Shown here: in pieces, positions 1-11,019 of the stretch
Position numbering within the stretch: position 1 is the first letter of the stretch
How the letters are laid out: every line of letters starts with the position of its first letter
Assembly (NCBI GenBank): GCA_003971905.1
Contig: RSEE01000127.1
Span: forward strand, 107,043 to 171,042
DNA: 64,000 bases
Source of the DNA: Moniliella sp. 'wahieum'
Lineage: Eukaryota > Basidiomycota > Moniliellomycetes > Moniliellales > Moniliellaceae
Direction: 5' to 3'
Position numbers and translations under genes: made by a program
Notes under the pieces: generated by a model
The model's input: the letters and a program-made list of their open reading frames with translations, nothing else
What the model was told of the DNA's origin: nothing
The model's database searches: none

Positions 1-2887
1 AGCTCCCGCACCCGGTGTTGTTGGCCATCTATTCCTTGCAGGCATGCCGGGCTGACTGCCTCCATGTACACCTGGAGACGATCTTTGGCCTTGGAACTTA
101 GCGTGTAATCCATCAGGAGCATGAGTTCTAAGCCGTCCCACGAAGAAATGTATGGAGATAATCGAATGGGAAAGCTTCGCAACGGGAAAATCTTCCAGCT
201 CCAGGAGAGGAGAGTTGGGGAAGCCAGTTTTGCGCAGAGTGGCTAGACGCTCTTTGTTGCGCTCAATAGCTTCTGAGTCGGATAACCCATTCGCAGTGGA
301 GCCTGGTGTTCTGGTCTCCGAACCCCTGTGTCTCGCCAAATCAACCTCCCTCTGAGCGGTAAAATGGAACTGGTGGATGATCTTGTCCTCAACGTCATGG
401 GCCTTGGCAAGAGCGTCGTACTGATGGCGGAACCCAATGATCGAATTGTCAGCTTGAAGGGCAATGACGCGCTTGATCTTCTCATTATTGCGTGCTTGTC
501 CTGGCGTTAGGATGGCTCGAATCCGCTGTTCCGAGGCAATGTCAAGGTTTCGCTCCGGGAGATCCGTAAAGGATGTGCACATGTGGCAATACCCTTTTAC
601 AAACGTCAAGGTGGAGCTCAGTGCCGCGTGGCACAGGTTGTCAGCGTTGACACATAGGAGCTTGGGTACCAAGATGAGATTCTCGCCCGTTACGCCGTCT
701 CTCACAGCCACACCGCTCTTGCTCAAAGCTTGAAGTTCCTTAACCAATGGTTCACATATACCGACTTCGCTGGCGCGTGTACTTGTAGCATAGACATGAA
801 GAGCGAGGCGGGAGGCAATATAGTCCGAAGAAAGGGCAGCCGATCGAACGATGATCATGGTGCGCATGCGGTTTCTTGGCGTGGGGCAGAAAATCGGGCA
901 TCGTCGAGCGACATAATCAGAGGTGCTATGAGAACCTTGATGCGGTCGGGATCGGGAGACAATGCTCGGTAAGGATTCGGCGGCATCGCCTTCCCTTCAG
1001 TGTCGACAAGTTTAACCCTGCGTGCCGTTTCGCCCAAGGACCCAAGGCTGCTCAGTAGCACGACGTGCTCTTTGCCCGTCCTCGTCAAAATAACAGGATC
1101 AGACTCGGTACCATCAGCCAGGGGCCGGTCAAGTCGTAGTTGCTCAATGATCGCCATGGCATCTCGAGTCCCTTCAGTATCCTCTTTCCAAAACCAAACG
1201 GTCGGTCTCACGAACCTTAGGGCAGCCCCAGTTCTTTTAGACCATAAAGCTGGCTCATGGAGCCAAAGAAGTGACTCGTCGGTCAGACGTATTGAAGGTT
1301 GTCGAACTGTCCGGTAGCGTGAGCCGTCACTGATGTTCTCGCACAGGTCGCGAACGACTGGCATGTCACTCATAGCCTCCCGCAACTCTCTTGATTGGTA
1401 CATTAGCGGAAGAATGTCCACAAGGCTCCTAGTAGACACCTGCTTTGCACGGCCATCAGCCGTTGAAAATACGTCCTTGGGCTTTCCAGCACTCGCTTCC
1501 TCAATGGCGTTGAGCTTGGAGAGGGTTGGAATAGGGTATTCTGGGTAAAGTTGGGCAATTTTTAGGAGAGCCAAGCACTGCAGTTTGCAGTCTTCGGGCC
1601 AGGAAACTGTTAACTCGTTGAACCACGCTGCCTGTTCCTGATCCTGCGGTGTACCCCATATATTGAATCGTTAGCAATGTAGACGGTAGGACTTGAATGA
1701 CGTACCAGGATGTCCTTCAAAGCTGCGAACTCATCGGTATCCAATTCATCCTGGGACATAGCTACCATTGGAAGGTTGGCGCTGTGGTTGGCACGTTTGT
1801 CCCGTGCCTTTCGCGAATGGCTCTGACGGGGGCCAGAGTCATCTCTTAAGGGGGCAGAAGAATCATTTGGCACCTTGCGCTGGGGACCCGCAATATACCC
1901 TAGCAACGTTCGAAGGGCTTTGTCCTTCTCAGTGTCATCCACGTCTTGGACTGGTGTGTGGATATCTTCATAATCTTCGTCTTCATCCATGTCATCGGTC
2001 GTGATGGGGTTATGGCTCTGACGGGGGGCAGAGTCATCTCTTAAGGGGGCCGAAGAATCCTTTGGCACCTTCCGCTGGGGACCCGCAATATACCCTAGCA
2101 ACATTTGAAGGGCTTCGTCCTTCTCAGTGTCATCCACGTCTTGGACTGGTATGTGGATATCTTCATAATCTTCCTCTTCATCCATGTCATCGGTCGTGAT
2201 GGGGTTATGGCTCTGACGGGGGGCAGAGTCATCTCTTAAGGGGGCCGAAGAATCCTTTGGCACCTTCGGCTGGGGACCCGCAATATACCCTAGCAACGTT
2301 TGAAGGGCTTTGTCCTTCTCAGTGTCATGATTTGTTTGTCGGAGAGGGGAAGCGGAACGGGCCAATTCTCCTGGAACGGACCGAGATGAAGAGGGGATCG
2401 CCTTCCGATTTCCGGTAGCCTGCCGGTTCCGATTGCGTCGAGAAGCCTCAGCACGTTTCTTTTGATGCTTGGAAGAAGTGGCATGCTTCATGGCGGCGCT
2501 GAATCGTTTTGGTTCTCCGCCGCAAAGGAGACATTTGTACCCAAACACCGTCCCACCGTAGAGGGCATGCAAATTGGGCGTAGCCATAACTTGCCATTCC
2601 GGTTGCCCTGGGCTGTTCTTCTCGCTTGTGGCAAGGGAGGCAGCGGATTCGAGGTCTTCGAAGTTTTGCAGAGTTTTCTCAGGCAGTGGAAAGTTAGAAC
2701 GACACTCACGCCAGACCGGCATGATGTCCAATGGTCGACGTGCAAAGAGTCTTCGAGAGGTGGCCTGTGCTGGTTGGAGTGATGCTGGACGGTCGAAGCG
2801 CAGTAGCAGGTTCTGCTTGACACGTGCGCACCACGGTGCGCGTGAGAAAATACCGCGGAAGTCAAAAGTCAAATGCGGAACGCGCAA
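1..2887 (-). mobile_element. Plavaka/KDZ-like DNA transposon, partial at left edge
   Basis: The minus strand from 2887 to the window edge carries a transposase-type gene and no other function. The order is an N-terminal C2H2 finger, an acidic repeat region, an intron, and a long region whose motifs resemble Plavaka/KDZ transposases of Agaricomycetes. A truncated inverted copy sits at about 7.35-8.32 kb and keeps the same intron, which points to DNA-level movement or duplication rather than retrotransposition. The other terminus lies outside the window, so inverted ends and target duplication could not be checked. Family assignment is by motif pattern from memory, not by a search. Confidence 0.6.
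1..2887 (-). CDS. Plavaka-like transposase, 3' end outside the window
   Basis: Exon 1 runs from 2887 down to 1706 and exon 2 starts at 1643, separated by a 62-bp intron (1644-1705) with a GTACGT donor and CAG acceptor. Exon 1 encodes a C2H2 finger (CLLCGG...H...H, about residues 115-140) followed by tandem acidic repeats. Exon 2 begins DQEQAAWFNELTVSWP and reads to about 890. A change of frame there leads into a stop-free frame of about 280 codons to base 1. That last part has the pattern ENLILVPKLLCVNADN followed by GYCHMC, which lines up with the GDNPMQAE...CRTC block of Plavaka proteins, and then NSPLLELEDF near the position of their NPLL...LHT block. The frame change near 890 may be an unseen intron or a sequence error. 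Catalytic residues could not be assigned. Confidence 0.6.
1850..2335 (-). repeat. 195-bp in-frame tandem repeat in the transposase
   Basis: Two and a half near-identical units, offset by exactly 195 bp (65 codons), each encode a module starting TEKDKALQTLLGYIAGPQ and ending in a run of Asp/Glu plus PVQDVDD. The identical phrase beginning tatggctctg occurs at 2011 and 2206. The unit is a multiple of three, so copy-number change keeps the frame. The third unit is truncated and runs into a basic stretch. Near identity between units suggests recent amplification or gene conversion. Confidence 0.85.
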
Positions 2888-3607
2888 GGCGCGCGGAACT
2901 CGGGACTAAACGCGTCGCGAATAAGGACCGGCGCGGGTGCGCTGGTGCGGGTTTGCTCTCGAGGCTACAGAGACCCCTGAGGCCGGCATTAATAGTGCAA
3001 AGACATTATACCCGGCGATTCACGAGTTCAATTCCCCCCCAATCCCACCCTCTCTGAGATCTGATCGATCTGATCGATCTGACCCCACATCCCAGATCAC
3101 ACACCACCGAACCTCCGCATTCCCACCATGACCATATACATTGCACGAACTCTTTTGGGACACAGCAGCAGTCTATAGCAAGCCCATCCCCGCCGCGTCG
3201 CAACACATCGTAACTAATGCCGTGACATTTTCTAAGCTCTTCCCGTTTTCGCTTGAGCATCACTATCAATCGCCCCGCGCTTTTCCCGCGGAGGCATGCT
3301 TGATTCGTCGATGGCAATAAGGCGAGTGTACACAATAAAATGCGCCTCACATCTGCACTTTGCTCGAGTCCATTGTCTCCCTAGACCATCTCATATGGCT
3401 CTATCGACCGCCATGACCCACCTCCGACGGGTTTGCAGGCTTTTGTGAGGAGAATCCATCATTTCGTTCCATCAACAGTATGTCAGGCCCGCTGAATGGT
3501 AGGTACCCCCACCCCCCCACCCCTGCGCCCAGGTCCATTCGAATGCCATGCGGAGATGGAGAGGTCGAGGTGGAAGGAAAGCGGGATGCAGAGAAGCTTC
3601 ACTGCGC

Positions 3608-6353
3608 TCACTTCTTCTTGTTGCGCTTCTTGCGATTCTTGTTCTTGCTTCCAGGCGTCTTGGGAGCGACAGTTTCCACCGCCCCACCCGATGCACTCTC
3701 AGTCTCAGGCGGAGGCGAACCGGTCTCCCACTCTTCCTCCTCCAACGTACCTGCGGAAGAGGCCGGACTGGCTGGCTCCGACACAGAGTTGGGATTGGTG
3801 GCGACGCTGCCTCTGATTGAGAGGAAGCGGAAGAATCACCGGATGAAGCAAGAGGTTCTTCAGCCTGAATGGAGGGAATCGGTTCCTCATGATTGCTCTG
3901 CAATGGGGTCTCTTCCACAGCAGGAGCCGATTCCGCAGCGGGAGCAGATTCCACAGCAGGGGCCGATCCCACCTTCGAAACTGACGCCCCAGTGGATTCG
4001 GGCTGACTTCCTCGGCGCTCCGGACGGGGGAAGGGTTGAGTCGTTTGGTCGACAGGATGGGGCTCCGGCTCTGTATTGCTCGACACATCAGTCGGCTCGG
4101 GGGTGGGGACGGCGGTGTGCATCGTAATTTGCGGCAGCAACAGGAAGCGGAGAGGACACTTGATCTTCACTCGGCTCGGGAGGCTTAGTGATGGGGTCTG
4201 CGGCCGCCACCGACGCAGGCGGGAGATCTTTCTCCTGCCCAACCTCCACTCCGGTCTCCACCCCAGGCTCCACCACGGTCTCTTCTCCAGCCTTCTTCCC
4301 AGTCCCATTCCCGGTCTTCTCACCTGAAACAACCTCGAATTCAGGCACATCTCCTTTGCTCTCCTCCATCTTGGAGAGAACAGGTGAGGCAGGGGTTGGG
4401 GCAGGGATAGTAGTAGGTGCTTCCGATGGCGCAACCGCTTCCTCCAGTTCCGAGCTTAGGGAAGGAGGGGTCGCAGTGACGGGCGAATAAAACTGGTTCG
4501 GGTTCGGGGCTGGCGAGTGGCACGCTCGGCTCGGTGCGATGATGAGCAGAGGAGACAGCATCTGACGTGGCAAGTAAGGACTCGGAACCGACAGTTTCAG
4601 ATGTGGAGGGGTTCTCCACCTCAGATGAAGTCCCTTCGGTTTTCTCCTCGCCCGCATCAGACACTGCGACTGAAGAAGTAGGCGCCGAACTCTCCATTGG
4701 GGTTGCTGCCGAAGGCGCAACAGTGGCGTCACTCGTAGCATGAGCCTTAGGTTCCAACGGTTCAGACTCGGTCGGGACCACAGAGGCCAATGGGGATGGA
4801 GAGGGCTCAAACGTCTCAGAGGCCAGAGCTGGTGGTTGGCCGGGGAAAGGGTCAATGCAGCGGGGGTGCGCTCGACTGAAGGGGAAGCGGTCGCAAGTCC
4901 ATGCTTGATCGGGGCAGCAGCCTCTTCCGTTTCCTTGGCCAGCATAGTGGCCACCGCGGCCTCGGCCCCACCCTCGGCCTGGGCAGCGCGCAGCATCTCA
5001 GCATCATGTTCAGTTTTGCGCGCATGCATGTCTTGCATATGTTGCTCGTCCAGACCCACCAACTCTTCTTCCACGTCATCCTCGGGCTGAATAGCCCAGG
5101 CATCTGCACCTTGTCTCGACGAGGTGGGCGACACGTTCGCCTGTCCCACCCTGAGGGGCGAAGAGGAGGCCACAGCATCCATGCTTCCCAACTGCGGCTC
5201 CGCTGCGGTCTGAGGCACTGGAGGGGAGCGGGAACAGGAGAGAGGCAGTGGAAGCTGGAGGAGAAGTGCCACTTGGCTCATTAACCGTTGTTGCGTTCTC
5301 TTGCTCTTTGAGCGCACGCGCTTTGTTACGAGGAAGACCCAAAGACAACTTTTCTGATCCTGGTAGGCCACCATCAGTGATACCAAGAGGCGAGAGAGGT
5401 GTGACATCCAAAGCGGAGGCAGCAGCTGGGGAGGCGGCAGAGTTGGCTGACGGGGCGGCTGCTTCAGCGTCAGCTGCTGCTTCCGCTTGTGCTTCTGCTG
5501 CTTCTGCTGGCGCATTTGCTGAAGTTACAGTTGTAGACGAGGGGTAAATGGGCGGTTCCTCCGCAATGCCCAACAGGGATCGCAGCACACGGTTCTCCTC
5601 AAGTAAGTGCTGCTCATGGACTTGGCTCTCAAGAGCTGCGTCGGCAGCATCAGCAGCAGGGTCGTGCCACTTGCCGAAATAACCGCCGGAACCATAGAAT
5701 GAGGGCATGCGAAGCGCTGGGGCTGGAGTTGTGACCAGAGGCAGACGTTGAAGGGTCGAGTGGGGCGTCGGACAAGGCATCGGGATCTTCGCCCTCAGCA
5801 GCGCGAAGCGCACGACGAACAAGAGAGCCGAGGTGTTCGAGCGTGGCAGTACTTGCAGAGCTGGCCGTCAAGACCGCCTGGGCCTGGTGGTTGTAGCTTT
5901 GGCTGCTGAGCTGGCGCTCGTAGTGGGAGGTGAGGTTGAGCACGTGGGACTGGGTTGCGTGGCAAAAGGCGCGGAACTTGGCCATGACCTGTTCCAGGGT
6001 ATGGTGGTAGTCGCGAGCAAGGAGCGTGAGCTGGCGGTTCTCATACGACAGGGCATTGTTGTCGCGCACGAGGCTGACATGGAGGCGCTCCAGCTCGCTG
6101 CTATACACCTCGTTGGTGACATCGACGTTGAAGCGGCGCAGGGCAAAGCCAGTGCGGGCATGGTGGAGCTGGCCCTTGAGGTCGTCGGCCTGGCGCTGGA
6201 GGACGGCCGCGCGTCGCGATTGGACTTGAGCTGGGCACTGAGCTCGCCAAGCAGGGCCCAGAGCTGGGAGACTTCGTCGCCAGCGTCGCCGTCGACGGGC
6301 ACCATGGACATGGCGAGGAAGGGGGCGGCGGTGGAGCGGACGGACGGCTGCAA
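3608..6353 (-). CDS. SIKE/FGFR1OP2-like coiled-coil protein with long acidic tail
   Basis: The N-terminal third is coiled coil: QRQADDLKGQL, then ELERLHVSLVRDNNALSYEN, LLARDYHHTLEQVMAKFR, and later LLEENRVLRSLLGIAEE. This order (an ENR-type heptad block, an LE-ALE-IM-KYR-like block, then an LE-EN-LR-LL-I block) resembles the SIKE/FGFR1OP2 family of STRIPAK components. That is a pattern match only. The rest is low complexity, rich in Ala, Pro, Ser and Glu, with SAPAVESAPAAESAPAVEE repeats, and ends in a very basic KNKNRKKRNKKK before a TGA at 3608-3610. Several frame changes (near 6220, 5220, 4840 and 4500) must be repaired to join the parts, so they may not all be one gene. The start at 6353 gives MQPSV; a second Met starts MSMVPVDGD. 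It has no obvious functional partner nearby. Confidence 0.45.
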
Positions 6354-7039
6354 GCTCTCGGCCAGCTAGCCAGCTCGGCTGCTCCAGCACCTCACCGCCT
6401 CCCAGGGGCGGATCGCTGCAATTATGTCAGCGCCCTGCCGGAACGGCGGTGCAGCATCCAGCGCCCAGCCGCTGCAGGCTGGCGCTGCGCCGCACCGTCA
6501 CGCGCCACGGCCCTTCGTCACCGGTTGCTTGCCCCGCCTGCTGCGGGCGCGGGGCGAGGCACTGCTGCAGCCGGCCTATCACAGGGACGCGTGCCGGCGT
6601 CCCAATACCCAGCGCACGACAAGTCTCCATCTCGCCTCTCTGTATTCCTCCCTCCACACCGGGCAGAGTGCCCAACCCCCGGCTACCACAGCTCGGTTCC
6701 TCTGCCCACCCCGTCTGCACCCGTCACGGCGTCCCTCCCTTCCTTGACCAAGGGGACCATTTATATAGCTTTCCATGCCCCTCTCTGGCGCGGATTCCGA
6801 TCCTATCAAGCGCGAGATGTGGCATGGCGACGACGATTTTCATACAAGCTTAGGACCTATAGTACAAAACGGCCTCAGTACTAAGTAACTAGCCAGGGGA
6901 AGGCAGATCAGGCATCAAGCCCCTCCGACGAAGAGGAGAAGAGCAGGAGTACGAGTCTAGGAGGTTCGCCCCAAGATGTAACAGCCCACAGAACGGAAGG
7001 TCGTGACTCATGGTATGTCTCTTGCAAGGGCTTTTGTTG

Positions 7040-7167
7040 TTGGTGGGATTCCAGCGGGGCTCGGGACAACTGGAGAGGCCTCTCGGCATATAGCTCGATG
7101 AGGCAAGTAAGAGGAGGAGTTCCCTGTACTGTGTATGGATCAGATTGACGGAAGTGGGGACGCCAAT
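7040..7167. repeat. Repeat shared with 14.95-15.35 kb
   Basis: The text around cgggacaactggagaggcct and the stretch gtgtatggatcagattg directly before the LTR recur at 14953-14993 and 15282-15346. At 7.1 kb the two parts are nearly adjacent, whereas at 15 kb about 290 bp separates them. This looks like an older repeat into which later elements inserted. Confidence 0.7.
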
Positions 7168-7343
7168 TGTAACAGTTGGGGCTAAGAGTGAGAGAGACAA
7201 AAGAGCCTGTGAGTGACGGGGACAAGGCTGTTGGGGGAGGGAACAAGAGGCATCGGGCAGTAGGGAAGAGAAGCACAAGGATGGGAAAGGGCGAGATACA
7301 CAGGATGCAGCGTTGGAAATTAGAGCGAATACCTTCGGCGACA
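7168..7343 (+). mobile_element. Solo LTR (copy A), with 5-bp target duplication CCAAT
   Basis: The element starts TGTAACAGTTGGGGCTAA and ends CCTTCGGCGACA, 176 bp in all. CCAAT flanks it on both sides (7163-7167 and 7344-7348), a perfect 5-bp target duplication. TG...CA ends plus a 5-bp duplication are typical of LTR retrotransposon integration. No internal region or second LTR is next to it, so it is a solo LTR. Relatives lie at 15347-15528, 46601-46778 and 63780-63966. A MITE-like element with 5-bp duplication is the alternative. Confidence 0.8.
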
Positions 7344-7351
7344 CCAATGTG

Positions 7352-8340
7352 AGTTGAAGGTGCCAAATGATTGTTCGCCCCCCTCAAGAGATGACTTTGC
7401 CCCCCGTCAGAACCATTCGCGAATGGCGCGAGACAGACGTGCCACCCACAGCGCCAACCTTCCAATCAGCGCCAACCTTCCAATGGCATCTGCGTCCCAG
7501 CATGAATTGGATACCGATGACTTCGGACCTTTGAAGGACATCCTGGTACGTCATTCAAGTCCTACCGTCTACATTGCTAACGATTCAATATGGGGTACCG
7601 CAGGATCAGGAACAGGCAGCGTGGTTCAACGAGTTAACAGTTTCCTGGCCCGAAGACTGCAAACTGCAGTGCTTGGCTCTCCTAAAAATTGCCCAACTTT
7701 ACCCAGAATACCCTATTCCAACCCTCTCCAAGCTCAACGCCATTGAGGAAGCGAGTGCTGGAAAGCCCAAGGACGTATTTCAACGGCTGATGGCCGTGCA
7801 AAGCAGGTGTCTACTAGGAGCCTTGTGGACATTCTTCCGCTAATGTACGAATCAAGAGAGCTGCGGGAGGCTATGAGTGACATGCCAGTCGTTCGCGACC
7901 TGTGCGAGAACATCAGTGACGGCTCACGCTACCGGACAGTTCGACAACCTTCAATACGTCTGAGCGACGAGTCACTTCTTTGGCTCCATATGAGCCAGCG
8001 TTATGGTCTAAAAGAGCTGGGGCTGCCCTGAGGCTCGTGAGGCCGACCGTTTGGTTTTGGAAAGAGGATACTGAAGGGACTCGAGATGCCATGGCGATCA
8101 TTGAGCAACTATATACGACTTGACCGGCCCCTGGCTACTGGTACCGAGTCTGATCCTATTAGTTCGACGAGGACGGGCAAAGAGCGCGTCGTGCTACTGA
8201 GCACCCTTGGGTCCTTAGGCGAAACGGCACGTAGGGTTAAACTTGTCGACACTGAAAAGGGAAAGCGATTATGCCGCCGAATCCTTGCCGAGTATTGTCT
8301 CCCGATCCCGAACGCATCAAGGTTAGATGATAAAGAATGA
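7352..8340 (+). pseudogene. Truncated inverted copy of the Plavaka-like transposase
   Basis: This block matches the reverse complement of about 930-1875, from the last acidic repeat of exon 1 through the intron (GTACGT to CAG near 7546-7605) into exon 2, and homology stops at about 8323. The first half of the gene is missing and is replaced by the solo LTR and an unrelated repeat. A T is lost in the TTTT run after GKPKDVF (near 7780), and later frame changes and stops break the reading frame. There is also an 18-bp local duplication giving NLPISANLPM near 7460. Retention of the intron argues against a processed copy. Confidence 0.8.
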
Positions 8341-9000
8341 AAGGACCAAACAACATGCTGCGACCAAAAGACGGAAGGACTAGTCCTGGTGATCGGGTCA
8401 ATGGTGGTGGCCACAAGAAGAATGGGACGAGCTGGGAGGGATTCGAGTGGGCATCAGCTGGAGCAGAGTGCAGTGGGTATGCTTAGTAGCGAGATGAACG
8501 TATGAACACAGTATGCACACAGTATGCACACAAGTATGCACACAGTATCCACACAGTATAAGTAGATTATGGTGTCCGTCTCCCCTACCTCCACACCACT
8601 CTTCGATTCTCTCTTAACCTCGTCCAGACTCACTGTGGCCGATCCCGTGTGATGGCCACACCTATATAGTCCAACTGGTCGGAGAATACCCTCCGTGTTC
8701 CATGTGGTACAACTCATGGAGATAGTAGTAGTGGCATTAGTTACAAAAAATATACCCTCGCTTATTAGTCGGAGTAAGCGGAGGCAAGAGGGGTGTGCAA
8801 AAAGAGTAGGCATGTGCAAGCACACGCCTCTCCAGTTTTGGTGTCGGAACAACAAAACCCATAAGAAGGCAAAGGTGAGTAACGACTCGTATGGTCGTCA
8901 GGAACATCGAAGACCCCTATGATCATCAGGAGCATCGAAGACCCCAAAGCGCGGCGCCAGCATCAGCGGCTGTCTCAGGGATCAGAGTTGACAGAGCCGT
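8341..9000. repeat. Intergenic, with 11-bp minisatellite at about 8508-8560
   Basis: No gene is recognisable. The stretch from about 8508 to 8560 repeats a CACACAGTATG-like unit four to five times with small length changes. A second local duplication, CGTCAGGAACATCGAAGACCCC-like, appears twice between about 8895 and 8945. Confidence 0.5.
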
Positions 9001-10930
9001 TTAGAGATTCTGCCAAGCCTGGAAGAGGGGAGTGCCGAGACCACTGGCCGGGTCCCAGCCCTGCTTGGCAGGGAAGTAGAGAGTGTTATCTTCAAAGCAT
9101 CCACCCGTCTTGCCCGTAGTAAGGTCGGTTAGGGCCGAAGGGTTGTCGTACAGCTTGGAGTGGAACCAACCCACGCGGCCCTTACCGTTTTGCTCGCGGT
9201 AGTTGTTCAGCAAGGCAATGTGAGCTGCCACAATGGGCGCGGCAGCGCTGGTACCGCCTACGGTCGTGTCTTGCCCCGATACGGTGATCTGCACGTTGAG
9301 ACCAAGGGCAGCCAAGTCGGGGAAGGCGCGGCCATTGCGGTTGTACTTGCCGCTGTCTAGGTTGCCAATGCTGTTGACATACGACTTGACTTGGCTCGCT
9401 TGGTACGAAGGGGCGTCAAAGATGTTGGAGAAGCCAGCACCACTGTGTTCATTTGAGTCAGAAATTAGCACAGCAGCTTGGTAACTAAGAGGAAGGGAAT
9501 AACAGTGAACGTACCTCCAGAAACCGCTCTCGTTGCTTCCATCGACCGGGACCTCGGGGCTCGTGTTCTGGGTTGCACCTACAGACAAGATGTAAGGGCA
9601 GCCAGAGGGGAAGGTGGGGTTGAATGAAGAGTCACACGTCTCTCCCGAAGATGCCTGTGTTCATGAGAGCGATCCAGACGAGAGAGTCAGTTAGTACATA
9701 AATCAAAGGACGTGTGTTGGTGATCTCGGAAGAAGGATGGGTGGGAGATACGAGATGAATATTAGGAAATGGGACAAACCTGGTTGGAGTTGACACCGTT
9801 GTCGCCTGAGGCAACCACAACCGTAGTACCTCCCGCCGTCAACTTCTGAGCAGCGTTGCAAAGCGAATGGGCATCACTGGGAGAAGTTTGACTCATCGTC
9901 ACCGTACGAGATAGTAATCACACCGGGCTTGGTGCTACAACAGAAAGTCAGTTGGATAGAACAGCAAAGAATGGAAAATCAATTACGCACCTCTGGCCGA
10001 GAACGTAGTCAAAACTGTCGACAAAGAAGTCGTCATTGGAAGGGTTGCTGCTGCCGTAGGAGAGGAATGTGGTGTGGAGGGGGGCACTGATGCCACTAAC
10101 CATTTCCACATCGAGCATGGACTCGGTACCAGGGTTGCTGGGGTCATTCGTGGCACCACCCGCAGTTCGATGGTGACCTTGTATGAACCATGGTCCGTCT
10201 GGGATTGCATGAACGAGGTGAGGTCGCTCTGCGAAACGTACTCGCCAACATAGCCCATGACGAGGGTGTCAACAGTCCCGCTCTGGGGGCTGGGTGTGTA
10301 GCCGGAAGACTGATACTGGGACTTGATGCAGCTGATAGAGATGGCGTCGTCGTTGCAGCCACCGGCACTCGCAGTGCGCTCTTCGATCATCTTTTGCTTC
10401 AGGATGGGAACGGAGCGGCGAATATTGTTGAACGACGTAAAGGGGTGAACGTTGAGGACAGCATCTTGCAGCTCATCCGGCACAGTGTATTGACTAGTAC
10501 GCAAGATTTTGTTGCCCGTGACACTGTGAGTGTATTGGGACAGATTGGCTGACCAGCTGCGTTGGCTTCTTCGGCCGAGTGAGTGACGGTGATCTTGTCC
10601 CCCCACTTGTTGATTTTAATGTCTTTTCCTCCAAACTTGGTCAAGTGAGCCTTGACCGACTGGACGTGGGCATCCGAGGCACGAGTGTAGCCCTGGAGCT
10701 CTTCATCCGAGAGCCACTTGCTGTCCGACTTGGCAATCTCAGCCATCTTGTTGTCCAGCGCCGCCTGGCCTGCGGCCGGGAGCTGCACCGAGTAGGTCAC
10801 CTCAGTAGAAGGGTCGACTGGGGTACCGACGGAGTAAACATGGGGGATGCTTAGGCGCAACAATGCGCGCCTGGGCGCCAGCGGCGGCGGCCAGAACGAG
10901 CACGGAAGTGAGGAGGTTCTTGTTGAACAT
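9001..10930 (-). CDS. Secreted sedolisin-family (S53) serine-carboxyl protease
   Basis: Sedolisins are secreted acid endo- or tripeptidyl-peptidases with a Glu-Asp-Ser catalytic set and a long propeptide. The start at 10930 gives a clear signal peptide (MFNKNLLTSVLVLAAAAGAQA). The pro-kumamolisin region follows, including LQDAVLNVHPFTSFNNIRR, then the mature domain: ESMLDVEM (the E-x3-D catalytic pair), the fungal motif KPGVITISYGDD, the oxyanion-type ASGDNG, FNPTFPSGCPYILSVGAT, GRAFPDLAA, and the serine motif VGGTSAAAPI, closing with GWDPASGLGTPLF. At least three introns are visible, for example one joining SGFW to SGAGFSNIF near 9448-9515. Frame changes near 10845, 10540 and 10120 look like base errors. 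The gene stands alone in repeat-rich DNA. Sequence motifs do not show whether it is a tripeptidyl- or endopeptidase. Confidence 0.88.
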
Positions 10931-11007
10931 GTCGGAAGGAGCTGCGAAGGTAGCGGGTCAGGCAGGGGCTGTGAACAGTGCATGCTCAGCGCGTTTCCCG
11001 ACCAGGC

Positions 11008-11015
11008 TTATATAC
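11008..11015 (-). promoter_or_regulatory. TATA-like element of the S53 protease gene
   Basis: On the minus strand the sequence reads GTATATAAGCC about 80 bp upstream of the protease start codon, a normal place for a TATA box in a regulated fungal gene. Confidence 0.5.
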
Positions 11016-11019
11016 ATAC

